Notes: generated from the sequence alone by a model not told the origin. DNA of 34,976 bases from Bacillus sp. SD075 (GCF_017355165.1 NZ_JADILK010000047.1:1-34976), one strand, 5' to 3'; positions 24,045 to 33,420 are shown, counted from the stretch's first letter. Program-made: numbers and translations.

Positions 24045-24299
24045 TATTGTTATAAACGATTCCAAACTCTTTTTAAATCCAATGGGACGAATACTTTATC
24101 CCCATGTATTTCCTTATGTATGATGGGTTGTGAAAAGCATGGATCTACACTTAGCCCTTCTGTTTTATGCCTAGCTGGATTTATTCCTAAAAAATGTTTA
24201 AAGTCTTCGGGTAACTGCATAACATTAGCTCCTTTCCCCTTTTTTATTTTTTATAAAGAACAATTCTTAATATATCCATTAAGAATATTTTTATTGCTA
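24029..24299. repeat. 271-bp direct repeat, copy 2 (partner 10099-10369)
   Basis: It differs from copy 1 at three visible positions and carries the 56-aa gene with its leader. This copy has an intact terminator, so it is probably the parent form. Confidence 0.9.
24050..24220 (-). CDS. 56-aa protein of unknown function, copy 2
   Basis: Same product as at 10120-10290 except Pro for Leu in SQPIIHKEIHGDK. It has the same GGAAAGGAG ribosome site and here a complete terminator, so it is an independent transcription unit just upstream of the spoVA2mob-type operon on the same strand. No family is recognised. Only one coding substitution separates the copies, so selection cannot be judged by eye. Confidence 0.62.
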   Translation of the reverse strand: MQLPEDFKHFLGINPARHKTEGLSVDPCFSQPIIHKEIHGDKVFVPLDLKRVWNRL

Positions 24300-24610
24300 T
24301 TTTTATCAAATGAATCAATTCTTAGTAGATATTTTGAGCATAAAGCTAAGAACTTCAGAATCCATTTTAAAAAATTATGAACATCGATGTTGATTTAACC
24401 AGCCCTGATTTCATTTAGCCGGGTTTTGGAAACAAATAGAGTGCAAAATCTGAATGCCTTGCCTTACCGGGGTGACTCCCATCCACTGCTATAAAACATC
24501 ATCGTGAAATTCTCTGTGATTGAAGATAAAGTTGATGCAGTAAAATTTGATTGTATAAAAAAGGTTGAAAGGGAGAAGGTAATATTGCAAGTAAAAAACC
24601 AATAGAGAGG
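24300..24610. other. Intergenic region upstream of the acidic lipoprotein gene
   Basis: No gene, strong hairpin or repeat that I can support. The right part presumably holds the lipoprotein promoter. Confidence 0.3.
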
Positions 24611-24619
24611 ACGATAAAA

Positions 24620-24916
24620 ATGAATCATAATTGGTTAAGACTATTAACAGTTGTTTTTCTTTCTGCCACGATGTTAATGGGATGTAATAATACAGATGGG
24701 GATAATGATCCAGCTCCTCCTGATACAGAGGAACCAATTGAAGATCCTAACGATGCAACAGATCCGGATAATACAGATGAAAATAAAGATGATGAAGCTG
24801 ATTTAGTTCCTGATTCAGAAGATCCAGATGATGATGAAGCTGATTTAGTTCCTGATTCAGAAGAACCAATTGAAGATCCTAAAGATGTAAACGACCCAGA
24901 TAATACAGATGAATAA
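24620..24916 (+). CDS. Small acidic repeat lipoprotein
   Basis: 98 residues: signal sequence MNHNWLRLLTVVFLSATMLM ending in lipobox LMGC, then a highly acidic Asp/Glu/Pro tail with internal repeats. DEADLVPDSE occurs twice and EEPIEDP twice. The mature protein is probably disordered, membrane-anchored and strongly negative, possibly binding Ca2+ or other cations. GAGAGGAC lies upstream, and a terminator is at 24950. The serine-rich reading of the opposite strand is a shadow of the repeats. I do not know a named family. Confidence 0.7.
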   Translation: MNHNWLRLLTVVFLSATMLMGCNNTDGDNDPAPPDTEEPIEDPNDATDPDNTDENKDDEADLVPDSEDPDDDEADLVPDSEEPIEDPKDVNDPDNTDE

Positions 24917-24949
24917 TAATTTAAATAGATAAACAGCAATATGTTTTAA

Positions 24950-24971
24950 TACCGTTTGTTTTCAAACGGTA
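24950..24971 (+). terminator. Terminator of the acidic lipoprotein gene
   Basis: TACCGTTTG and CAAACGGTA form a perfect 9-bp stem with a TTTT loop, followed by eight T. Confidence 0.9.
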
Positions 24972-25128
24972 TTTTTTTTATGCTTCAAATTGAACTTTAT
25001 TATATATCTAAAAAAGTTTACTTTTCCAAGGGGATAAATCTTTATCCCCAGTATTTGGAGACTACTTCTGTATGGAGAGTTACAGAGCTAAAATAATTAA
25101 TAATAATACGAATAAAGGGGGTATGCCA

Positions 25129-25233
25129 ATGGATAGTACGGATAAGGAATATATGGATAAGGATAATATCTATATCTACTCAATAATGCTCCAGCCAATA
25201 ATCCAACTAATACTCCTCCAAAAAAGGGGCTAA
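25129..25233 (+). CDS. 34-aa peptide, possibly frameshifted
   Basis: AAAGGGGG lies ahead of MDSTDKEYMDKDNIYIYSIM. The given frame ends in a hydrophobic tail, while the next frame reads NNAPANNPTNTPPKKGLTN before a stop, which looks more protein-like. A small Asn/Pro-rich peptide gene with one frameshift is possible. No family is recognised. Confidence 0.3.
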   Translation: MDSTDKEYMDKDNIYIYSIMLQPIIQLILLQKRG

Positions 25234-25297
25234 CAAACTAATTGGCCTAGTGACAGGGTAGCTGCTCTAGTCCGCAGGATTTCTTCTAATAAAGTAA

Positions 25298-25531
25298 TTA
25301 ATTGTTAAATAAGGCAATAGAAAAGAAATGACAATAGGAAAAAACAAAAATAAACCCATTGAAATTACCATGCGAGTCTAATTCATCGCAATAAACCTCT
25401 GCTTCAATAAAACAATTCCTCATATCAGCCTCATTATCCAATTCACCGAGAATATCATACACAGTCTTTTCTAAGGCATCGACAGTTGTATAGGGGATGT
25501 AGATTATATACTCGTTAGCTATGATCTCCAT
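25298..25531 (-). CDS. 77-aa hypothetical protein
   Basis: MEIIANEYIIYIPYTTVDAL, then EKTVYDILGELDNEADMRNC and EAEVYCDELDSHG. The first 55 residues look like a compact alpha/beta protein. The tail (GFIFVFSYCHFFSIALFNN) is hydrophobic and may be read past a lost stop. The ribosome site is weak. No family is named with confidence. Confidence 0.4.
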   Translation of the reverse strand: MEIIANEYIIYIPYTTVDALEKTVYDILGELDNEADMRNCFIEAEVYCDELDSHGNFNGFIFVFSYCHFFSIALFNN

Positions 25532-25724
25532 TTTTGTAATTATCTTTTAGGAACTGTTCGATACTTCTCTTACCTTCCCTTTACCACGTATTCGCAGCCC
25601 CATTCTTAAAATTATTTAGGGTGTCTCATGAGAAAAGGTCTATCTAAACAATTCATTCGTATTCCAAACGTATACTCGCTACATAGTTTGTATATGTTAA
25701 GAAAAAACAAGGGAGGAATTTTAG

Positions 25725-27243
25725 TTGGAGTGGAATTTTTATCTATACTTGTTAAATACGTTCTTTATGTTATTCATAGCAATTTGGGAAGTTCGTCGGC
25801 CAGCCAAAGCTTTGAATTGGATAGTAATCGTCCTTGTTTTGCCTGTCATTGGTTTCTTACTATATCTTAGCATATCAAATCCCAAGCTTATTCATCGTAA
25901 AAGATTGACCTCTTCTCATAATGAGTCTAATAAGTTACCTGATACATATGGTGATTCAGCATCGATAATCGCCGATGCTTTAAGGTATTTTACTGTAGGC
26001 GGGCTTCGAGTCGGCAAAGTCCAAGTACTAAACAATGGAATAGCAAAATATGAACAACTTATCGAATCCCTACAAAAAGCCAAAAAAACCATTGATCTGG
26101 AATATTTCATCTATCGGAATGACCATATTGGTAATCGCATCACAGAACTGCTGATCGAAAAAGCAGTAAATGGAGTGCGGGTTCGTTTTATTAGAGATGG
26201 TTGGGGGGAGTAAAAAATTTCCGCGTCAAAAAATTCTTCAGATGGTGGAAGCAGGGATAGAATGTCGGACAATATTTCCTTTAAGCTTTCCCTGGATTTT
26301 GTCCAATTGGAATTATCGGGATCATTGTAAGATTGTCACGATTGACAGAAAGGAATCCTTTACTGGCGGTCTGAACGTTGGGTATGAATATACAGGATTA
26401 AAGCCAGACGTAGGATTTTGGAGGGACACTCATTTGCAAATTTTAGGGGAAGCAACAGGCGACTTGCAGACTATCTTCGACGTTCATTGGAATATCGCTG
26501 TACCAGAACGGATAAAGTCAAAAACAAAATCTGAGGCAACGAAAAAGCCCACTAAAATCCCAAAATATAAATCAAAGGAAATCAATCCAACCGGCAGCAT
26601 AGATCTTTCAAGATGGTCTGCCGAATTAGGATCTGAGTTATGGCCTATAGAAGGTAAAACAGACAATACCCAAACAAAGACAGGAGGATTGCAAAAAGCA
26701 TACATCCATACGTTGGAAGGAAACCCTGGAATTCCTACACCAGTTATTCGGCAAGCTTACTTTATATGTATAACACAAGCGACCAAAACAATTGATATAA
26801 CAACGCCCTACTTTATACCAGAAACAGATATTATTATGGCATTAAAGACAGCTGTGGCTCGTGGTGTACGCGTAAGATTACTTGTTCCTCGCCATATTGA
26901 TCAAAAAATCGTGGGCTTTGCAAGTCGTACCTATTACGGGGAACTTATAGAAGCTGGGGTCCAAATCTACCAGTACGATAAAGGAATGTTACATGCGAAA
27001 CTGATGATCATTGATGAGGAAATTGCAGAAGTAGGCGCAGCAAACTATGATATGAGAAGTTTTCGCCTGAATTATGAAGTGTGTCAAGTCGTGTACAGTG
27101 CTGATGTGGCAAGGGAACTCACAGAGCAGTTCGAGAGGGATCTTACTGATTCTGTATCATTAAGAATTGAAGACTTGTTGCAACGATCCCTGACCGAGCG
27201 CATTGTTGAACAGGGTTCTCGCCTGCTTTCTCCATTATTATAA
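25725..27243 (+). pseudogene. Cardiolipin synthase (PLD family), frameshifted at a G-run
   Basis: The start is TTG at 25725 behind GGGAGG. The first frame gives the membrane N-terminus (LYLLNTFFMLFIAIWEVRRP, then a second helix) and the start of the first PLD domain (TIDLEYFIYRNDHIGNRITE), and stops at 26213 in RDGWGE. The second frame, open to 27243, continues as SKKFPRQKILQMVEAGIECR and carries both HKD motifs: HCKIVTID with GGLNVG, and MLHAKLMIIDEEIAEVGAAN. The break is a G6 run (26203-26208); five G would give about 505 residues, the normal length. Cardiolipin synthase joins phosphatidylglycerols in the membrane. Cls genes accompany DUF421 genes on spoVA2mob transposons, as here. The break may be real, phase-variable or an artefact. 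Confidence 0.85.
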
Positions 27244-27337
27244 GTTGATGTATCCTGTTTTTATTGTTCTATCTTAAATCTAGATTTAAAAAATTTCATT
27301 GTTTTTAAAATATTTCTGATTCATTTGAAAAAAGTCG

Positions 27338-27373
27338 AAAACCCGTGTAAGAAGAACTTTCAACATGGGTTTT
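27338..27373 (+). terminator. Terminator of the cardiolipin synthase gene
   Basis: AAAACCCGTGT and ACATGGGTTTT form a stem with a 14-nt loop, followed by a T-run. Confidence 0.75.
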
Positions 27374-27489
27374 TTTCTTATTTACGATGGAAATTCATTA
27401 CTAAAAAACGGTAATACTAAAAAGGCAGCTCAAAGAGTTTGAATTCAAAAATATCTGTTACCTTTAATTGAAATATAGGGGGATATCAA

Positions 27490-27898
27490 TAGATAATATA
27501 TTTGAAAATCTTAAGGAAATACGTTTATTAGAAGATAAACCGTACCTTATAGAACTAAATGATTGGCTAAAGAATGAGTTTTTAACTTGGGAATAGTGGA
27601 TACTAGTCGGTTTTTTAGTTGTGCCTTGGGTTCTATGGGCTAAACTCGTTAAACGAGACATTATTTTAGAAATTTTGTTTTTTGGTACCATAATTATCAT
27701 AACAACAACCTTATTAGATAATAGTGGGCTTACAATATAGGTTTTGGGATTATCCCATTGCATTCCTACCTTGGTTCGATATTTTGAGTGGAGATACAGT
27801 TATTCATTCATATATTACATCATCGTTGGAATAGGAACTCGAGCTTTAATACTAAAACTAGCCTTTTTATCTAAACTTCAAGATCTTACTACTAAGTA
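27490..27898 (+). pseudogene. CBO0543-family membrane protein remnant
   Basis: The first part reads DNIFENLKEIRLLEDKPYLI, then NDWLKNEFLTWE, a stop, and WILVGFLVVPWVLWAKLVKR with IILEILFFGTIIIITTTLLD. Another in-frame stop follows and the end continues in a shifted frame (WDYPIAFLPWFDIL). The pattern fits the CBO0543 family of small multi-helix membrane proteins found in spore formers. There are at least two stops and a frameshift, so it is inactive. It lies between cls and the third DUF421 gene. Confidence 0.55.
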
Positions 27899-27922
27899 AA
27901 ATTTAAATTGGAGGAAAAAACT

Positions 27923-28606
27923 TTGGAAGAAGTTAGTATTGGTTTACTGACAATCAAAACCATCGTAGGCTTTGTCACCTTATTTTTTATCATTATCATA
28001 ACAGGCAGAACATCCATCTCTCAGTTAACCCCGTTTCACTTAGTTTTTGTGTTAGTACTTGGAGATTTTTTAGGAAATACCATTTATGAAGATAAGGTAA
28101 GTACTTTTCACTTTTTATATGCCATCGGATTGTGGACGTTTCTTATGTTGGGAATAGAGTATATGACTCTAAAAAATAAATCGACACGTTCTCTCTTATT
28201 AGGCAATCCTAACATCATCATTCGGGATGGTGTCATGGATCGAAAGTTACTTAAAAAGAACAAATTGGATGTAAATCAAGTATTAAGTATACTTCGACAA
28301 AATAATGTTTTTTCAGTTCGCGAAGTCAAATACGGTATATTGGAAGCTAATGGGCAAATAAGTATATTATTAAAATCCAAGTATCAGAAACCAGACAAGC
28401 AAGACCTCAATCTTCCAGAAAGTACAGTAGACCTCCCAACATCGTTAATTATAGAAGGGGAAATTCTATGGGATAATTTGCATAAACTCGGATTTGATCA
28501 ACAGTGGTTAGATACCCAATTAACTACCAATGGATATGATAATGTTAAGCGTATACTCTACGCAGATTGGAGAGAGAGTGAAGGCATACATATAAGTCCC
28601 AAATGA
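27923..28606 (+). CDS. DUF421 membrane protein (third copy)
   Basis: 227 residues from a TTG at 27923, chosen because GGAGGAAAAAAC lies just before it; an in-frame TTG at 27908 would overlap that site. N-terminal helices are TIKTIVGFVTLFFIIIITGR, HLVFVLVLGDFLGNTIYE and FLYAIGLWTFLMLGIEYM. The DUF421 domain has NIIIRDGVMDRKLLKKNKLD, VNQVLSILRQNNVFSVREV, GILEANGQISILLKS and LIIEGEILWDNLHKLGFD. There is no DUF1657 extension. Next to cardiolipin synthase it parallels the second operon of published spoVA2mob transposons. Its exact role is unknown. Confidence 0.88.
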   Translation: MEEVSIGLLTIKTIVGFVTLFFIIIITGRTSISQLTPFHLVFVLVLGDFLGNTIYEDKVSTFHFLYAIGLWTFLMLGIEYMTLKNKSTRSLLLGNPNIIIRDGVMDRKLLKKNKLDVNQVLSILRQNNVFSVREVKYGILEANGQISILLKSKYQKPDKQDLNLPESTVDLPTSLIIEGEILWDNLHKLGFDQQWLDTQLTTNGYDNVKRILYADWRESEGIHISPK

Positions 28607-28792
28607 AATTTGTAGGATAAAAGCATATCAATTTTCTTGATAGAATATAATGTGGATTTAAAAAAGATGAACCAGAGAATCCGTTTTAAAAATTTATCTG
28701 ATAGGGCGTTTGTTATTCTTTGGCCTTCCACAATCAGGCGCTTTTTCGGAGTAAGGAGTACGCTCTTTTCACGTCTAAGTGTTCATTACAAA

Positions 28793-28827
28793 GACCAGCT
28801 AATATCATGACAAGAGATTAGCTGATC
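28793..28827 (+). terminator. Hairpin after the third DUF421 gene
   Basis: GACCAGCTAAT and ATTAGCTGATC form an 11-bp stem with one G-T pair, followed by TTTT. It is about 190 bp from the DUF421 stop and next to the tnpA fragment, so it may belong to either. Confidence 0.5.
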
Positions 28828-28833
28828 TTTTGG

Positions 28834-29013
28834 TCACCGAACAGAATAATGAAAACTACGAAACTTTAGAGAACCAATATATTTGAAGTGTGGCATCAAT
28901 TTAAAATCAAGTAGATGGCAAAAAGCAAAAGCAACAACACTTTGTCCATGCGTATCGACATAATTTCGGTCTACTTCCATGTCCGTACAATGACGAAGAA
29001 CCCCTTCCATCAA
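28834..29013 (-). pseudogene. Tn3-family transposase (TnpA) fragment
   Basis: The minus strand reads [20 protein letters not shown], then [20 protein letters not shown] and [11 protein letters not shown] before a stop. The VDTHGQS...[14 protein letters not shown] motif is diagnostic of the catalytic domain of Tn3 transposases (about 1000 residues); only 59 codons remain. It abuts the cls remnant at 29017 directly. It is debris of the transposon that presumably brought the cargo. Confidence 0.9.
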
Positions 29014-29016
29014 AGG

Positions 29017-29578
29017 ATAGCAATCTGGGAAGTTCGTCCTTCCAAGGCTTTAAATTGGATAACAATCGGACTTATTTTGCCTATCATTGGTTTCTTGCTA
29101 TATCTCAGCACATCAAATCCTAAGCAATTTCTTCGGTAAAAATTGACATCCTCTCATAATAACTGACAAATTACCTGATACATATAGTGATTCAGCCTCG
29201 GTAATCGTTGATGCTTTACGGCATTTCACCGCATGGGCTTCGAATCCGCCAAGTTCAAGTACTTAACAATGGAATAGCAAAGTATGAACAACTCATCGAA
29301 TCCTTACAAACAGCCCAAAAAACATTGATTTGGAATAATACATCTATCGGAACGACCAAAATTGGTAATCGAATCACAGAACTGCTGGTCGAGAAAGCAG
29401 CAAACGGTGTTCGGGTTCGTTTTGTAAGAGATGGTTGGGGAAGCAAACCTAGTAATAAAATCCTTCCAGATGATGGTTGCAGGGATTGAATGCCGGACAA
29501 TATTCCCTTTCCGCTTTCCCTGGATTCTGTCCAATTGGACTTATCGGGATCATTGTAAGATTGTAACGAGTGACGCCT
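29017..29578 (+). pseudogene. Second cardiolipin synthase copy, decayed 5' half
   Basis: It aligns with 25776 onward of the first copy: [66 protein letters not shown], then near the first HKD motif (RDHCKIVTSDA). There are several frameshifts and stops, and homology ends near 29578 before the second HKD domain. At the G-run site this copy reads GGTTGGGGAAGC, in frame, which shows what the intact sequence should look like. Confidence 0.88.
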
Positions 29579-29608
29579 AGATCCTTGCCCCTACGAGATT
29601 TGTTCATT

Positions 29609-29782
29609 TTACAATCTTCGTATATCTTTTACGAAATGGAGTATATTAACTACGAAGGGCGAAACGCTCAGGGGCAACCGAAACTCTTCATCTCCCTGAC
29701 TCTCGTCCTTCATTTTTTTCCATTCTTTGTTGGTTATATGCATCGTACCATCCATTACGTATCCAAAAATTTGTCTTGTCAT
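29609..29782 (-). CDS. 57-aa hypothetical protein
   Basis: MTRQIFGYVMDGTMHITNKE, then WKKMKDESQGDEEFRLPLSV and an ending FVKDIRRL. The composition looks protein-like and soluble. The only GGAG upstream is about 16 nt from the ATG, so expression is doubtful. It may be the end of a larger lost gene. No family is recognised. Confidence 0.35.
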   Translation of the reverse strand: MTRQIFGYVMDGTMHITNKEWKKMKDESQGDEEFRLPLSVSPFVVNILHFVKDIRRL

Positions 29783-30007
29783 CAATGAGGTAATAACTCC
29801 AATATATATATAAAAATAATTCGATAAGAATTGGCCTTAGAAGTCAATTCCTCTTTTTCCTATTTGAGCACTTCTTTTCAGGGAGAATGTCCCATTACGA
29901 ACTTCCATTGCAAGTGACCTAGTAAGACTAGGGCGGTGCTTGATTGGAGAAGATTAAACATACTAGGGAAAGGTATAATTCCCACGGACTATGGAGGGGA
30001 CAATAGT

Positions 30008-30238
30008 ATGAAAACATTAGCGAAAGTAGACGAAGAATATCAGGAAATTATTCTTTTAGTAAAAGAGCCTATGAGAAGCCATCTATTGATTGAGTTAATG
30101 ACCGAAATGGAAAGGGAATACCATATCCCTATGATAAGTACTGAAGATTGGGAAATTAAAAATAAACCAGTTATTGCATTATATAGAAAGATCAGTTTAA
30201 GCATAAACTTAAATTCTCATATTTATTTCGATGGTTAA
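30008..30238 (+). CDS. 76-aa hypothetical protein
   Basis: It starts MKTLAKVDEEYQEIILLVKE with TEMEREYHIPMISTEDWEIK near the middle. GGAGGGG precedes the ATG at 8 nt, which favours 30008 over an upstream in-frame ATG at 29936. It is probably an alpha/beta soluble protein; no membrane segment and no Cys. A weak stem-loop with T-run (around 30257-30285) follows. No family is recognised with confidence. Confidence 0.6.
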   Translation: MKTLAKVDEEYQEIILLVKEPMRSHLLIELMTEMEREYHIPMISTEDWEIKNKPVIALYRKISLSINLNSHIYFDG

Positions 30239-30695
30239 ATAAAAGTCCTTTTTCGAGTGCCACTTCTAACGGTGGTATTTTTTTGTTCAGTTGTAACTTT
30301 GTAATAATGTTCAATGAACAAATAAATCTTTTTATTTTTATAGTTCAGTTACCATAACACTTCTTAGAATAAGTAATTAATTAAAATCCTTTCGTAAAGT
30401 GTACTTTTACGAACATAGTTAATTTCCAACCCAGCCCATTTAGTTAGTTACAAAAAAGAACCCATTTCATTAAGAAATGGTTCTTCCTAGGCGGAAATAT
30501 CTAAGGAGAAAGCTGGGGTAACATACCAGCATAATAATTCAGAAATATAGGTTTTTTATATCCTCATCGAATAAAGCCATTTAATTATTACTCACGACTT
30601 CTCTATTTGGATATACTCCGTTTAGGTATAAATATACTCACATAAAACAAAACTATAAAGAATGGTGTTTTTTATTGGGATGGGAAAGGATGACC
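30239..30695. other. Leader region of the germinant receptor operon
   Basis: AAGAACC-ATTTC and GAAATGGTTCTT form a strong hairpin at about 30456-30486, with a T-run only on the minus strand. Around 30632-30655, GGATA/GGTATA boxes lie upstream of an AAAACTA box with about 18-nt spacing, a weak sigma-G-like candidate for the ger operon. Nothing else is supported. Confidence 0.35.
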
Positions 30696-32267
30696 ATGAT
30701 GAATCATTTGTGGCGGAAATCGTTGAAATCTAAAATGGCGAAAAAAACTCCAACAGTGGGACAATTCAAGCAAGAACAAGATCCGCTATTTGATAACTTG
30801 GCTAATAACGAAAACAAGTTCCGCTCTATATATAAAGATTGCTCTGATGTTATCTTTCGTCCTTTTTTCATAGGTGGAAAAGATAAATCCATTCTACTTT
30901 ACATTGAAGGTTTGTCAAACATTGAAGAAATAGATGACAATGTACTTTCTCCACTTATGCAGAACACTGAGGAGGAATTCTACAACGTTAATAGTCTGAT
31001 CGAAAAGAAAATATCTGTTTCCAATGTGAAAGAAATCAAAACATTTTCTGAGTGTATACAGGAAATCTCCTCGGGAAATCCAGTGATACTGGTAGATAAG
31101 AGGAAAACGGGCTTTTCGTTAGGCCTCTCAAAATGGGAAAAACGTTCAGTTGAGGAACCATCAGCTGAAATGGTCGTCAGGGGACCACGTGAAGCATTTG
31201 TGGAAACCTTACGGGTAAACACTTCCTTACTTCGAAGAAAAATAAGAAGTCCTGAACTAAAAATGCAATCAATTGAGATAGGTCGTTACACCAAAACAAA
31301 GGTTGTTATCGCGTATATGGAAGGAATTGCAGATAGGACTTTAATAGAAGAAACCCAAAACCGGCTAAGCCGAATTGAAATTGACGGAATATTGGAAAGC
31401 GGAGTGATACAAGAGCTTATTGAAGACAACCCATCATCCCCCTTCCCTCAGGTTTTAGCGACTGAGCGCCCTGATGTAGTTACCTCAAACCTTCTTGAAG
31501 GACGTGTGGCCATCTTAGTAGATGGCACTCCTTTTTCTATCGTTGTGCCTTCAACTTTTTATTCTTTACTGCAATCAAGTGAGGATTATTATGAACGATT
31601 CTTGATTGGGACGGCTATTCGATGGCTTCGTTACCTTTTCCTTGTGATTTCACTGTTCCTCCCTGCCTTGTATGTAGCGTTAATCACCTTTCACCATGAG
31701 ATGATTCCGACGAACCTTTTGATTAGTATGGCTGCCTCTCGAGAGCATGTTCCATTTCCTGCTCTCGTTGAAGTTTTAATCATGGAAGTCATGTTTGAAG
31801 CGTTGCGTGAAGCAGGGTTACGACTTCCCAAACAGATCGGGGGTGCAGTAAGCATTGTCGGGGCTCTTGTCATAGGTGAAGCTGCTGTTTCCGCGGGAAT
31901 TGTCTCTGCACCAATGGTTATAGTCGTTGCGATTACAGGCGTCGCCTCTTTTACGATTCCACGGTATCCGGCAGCAATCGCGATGCGTATGCTTCGTTTT
32001 CCAATGATTCTGCTTGCCGGGACACTAGGGATGCTTGGAATTATGCTTGGGACCATCACAATAATTGTCCACTTATGTACGCTTCATTCCTTTGGTGTAC
32101 CGTATCTTAGACCAGTAGCTCCGTTAAAAAGTAGTGAGTTAGAAGATGTGCTTTCACGTTCCCCATGGTGGAAGCTAAATCCAAGGACTCAATCAACAGG
32201 GGAATACAATAAATATCGACAATCCAATGGGCAGATGCCTAATCCAACTAGTAGGGGTAAAGAGTAG
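30696..32267 (+). CDS. GerA-family germinant receptor subunit A
   Basis: 523 residues from MMNHLWRKSLKSKMAKKTPT; GGGAAAGG lies 8-10 nt before this ATG, while an in-frame TTG at 30675 precedes that site. The N-terminal soluble half contains FRSIYKDCSDVIFRPFFIGG, RGPREAFVETLRVNTSLLRR and VLATERPDVVTSNLLEGRVA, all hallmarks of GerAA/GerKA. The C-terminal half has five to six membrane helices (WLRYLFLVISLFLPALYVAL, then LMASREHVPFPALVE-like and VSIVGALVIGEAAVSAGIVS). With B, C and D subunits it forms a nutrient germinant receptor in the spore inner membrane. The basic tail after the last helix (SRSPWWKLNPRTQSTGEYNK) is typical. The ligand cannot be predicted. Confidence 0.95.
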   Translation: MMNHLWRKSLKSKMAKKTPTVGQFKQEQDPLFDNLANNENKFRSIYKDCSDVIFRPFFIGGKDKSILLYIEGLSNIEEIDDNVLSPLMQNTEEEFYNVNSLIEKKISVSNVKEIKTFSECIQEISSGNPVILVDKRKTGFSLGLSKWEKRSVEEPSAEMVVRGPREAFVETLRVNTSLLRRKIRSPELKMQSIEIGRYTKTKVVIAYMEGIADRTLIEETQNRLSRIEIDGILESGVIQELIEDNPSSPFPQVLATERPDVVTSNLLEGRVAILVDGTPFSIVVPSTFYSLLQSSEDYYERFLIGTAIRWLRYLFLVISLFLPALYVALITFHHEMIPTNLLISMAASREHVPFPALVEVLIMEVMFEALREAGLRLPKQIGGAVSIVGALVIGEAAVSAGIVSAPMVIVVAITGVASFTIPRYPAAIAMRMLRFPMILLAGTLGMLGIMLGTITIIVHLCTLHSFGVPYLRPVAPLKSSELEDVLSRSPWWKLNPRTQSTGEYNKYRQSNGQMPNPTSRGKE

Positions 32268-32297
32268 CAAATCTTTTATGTATTGAGGTGATACGGA

Positions 32298-33395
32298 ATG
32301 ATTGAAAAAGGAAGGATTAGCGCTTTGCAGATGGCCATCATGATCTATCCGACGATTATGGCAACGGCTATCCTCTTAGTGCCAGCCATTACGGGTAAAT
32401 TCGCAAAACAAGACATGTGGTTATCGCCAATTTGGGCCTCTTTCGCGGGTTTTCTTGCTGTCTATATTGCACAACAATTGAATAGGCGCTTTCCGGGGCA
32501 AACAGTCATCCAATATAGCGAGAAAATTTTAGGATGGATTCCAGGAAAAATTATCGGGTTTGTTTTCCTATTCTTTTATTTACATACAAATGGAATTGTA
32601 TTAAGGGAGTACGGGGAATTTGTCGTTGGGAATTTTATGACAAAAACCCCAATGGTCGTTGTAATTGGAAGCATGGTACTTGTCTGTGCCTTTTCCATAC
32701 ACGGGGGTCTTGAAGTAATAGCGAGAAGTGCAGAATTTCTTGTTCCGGTGGTTATTATATTGCTTCTAGTCATCTTTATATTACTTATCCCAGATTTAGA
32801 ACCTAAGAATTTATATCCTGTCATGGAGAAAGGAATTATGCCTTCTCTGATGGGAGCTGTTGTTCCATCAAGCTGGTTTACCGAATTCTTTCTCATCTCT
32901 TTCTTACTCCCATTTTTAGATAAAAAAGAAAAAGGATTGAAATGGGGCATAATCTCTGTGTTTGCTGTGATGCTTACTATGTTGGTAACCAATTTGTTTT
33001 CTCTTTTTTTATTTGGGGGCATTACAGCTACTTTTACTTATCCATTCATGAGTGCTGCCCGGTATATAAACCTAGCCGATTTTCTCCAACACCTTGACTC
33101 TATAGTGATGGCGATTTGGGTCTCTGGTACGTTTATCAAAATTTCAGTCTTCTATTATGCCATTGTAATTGGTACTGCTCAATGGTTAAATTTATCTGAT
33201 CACCGGCCAATCGTTTTTCCGCTTGGTTTCCTATTAGTTCTAGTCAGCATTTGGTCGACCCCGAATTTACAGGAACTCATTCATTCATTGAGCACTACTT
33301 GGCCTTTTTATGCCATTTTCATTCAAACGATTATACCTATTGTATTGTTGTTGCTTGCTGTTCTGTGTAAAAAAACTTCTAAAAAGCCCAACTAA
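32298..33395 (+). CDS. GerA-family germinant receptor subunit B
   Basis: 365 residues, ten membrane helices, of the spore-germination branch of the amino-acid transporter superfamily. It opens IEKGRISALQMAIMIYPTIM, then WLSPIWASFAGFLAVYIAQQ and FPGQTVIQYSEKILG, a GerB landmark. The ligand-binding subunit is believed to be B. The start at 32298 has GAGGTGAT upstream and lies 30 bp after the A stop. It ends with a Lys-rich tail. The operon order A-B-C matches gerA. Confidence 0.94.
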   Translation: MIEKGRISALQMAIMIYPTIMATAILLVPAITGKFAKQDMWLSPIWASFAGFLAVYIAQQLNRRFPGQTVIQYSEKILGWIPGKIIGFVFLFFYLHTNGIVLREYGEFVVGNFMTKTPMVVVIGSMVLVCAFSIHGGLEVIARSAEFLVPVVIILLLVIFILLIPDLEPKNLYPVMEKGIMPSLMGAVVPSSWFTEFFLISFLLPFLDKKEKGLKWGIISVFAVMLTMLVTNLFSLFLFGGITATFTYPFMSAARYINLADFLQHLDSIVMAIWVSGTFIKISVFYYAIVIGTAQWLNLSDHRPIVFPLGFLLVLVSIWSTPNLQELIHSLSTTWPFYAIFIQTIIPIVLLLLAVLCKKTSKKPN

Positions 33396-33420
33396 TCAGC
33401 TGTGTGCCTGAAAGGGGAAA

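Noticed and set aside
24625..24939. Serine/glycine-rich open frame on the minus strand
   Set aside because: It is the antisense reading of the acidic lipoprotein repeats, which has signal peptide, lipobox, ribosome site and terminator on the plus strand.
29570..29788. 72-codon plus-strand frame after the cls remnant
   Set aside because: There is no ribosome site and its start lies in the decaying cls sequence; the minus-strand 57-codon frame has more protein-like composition.
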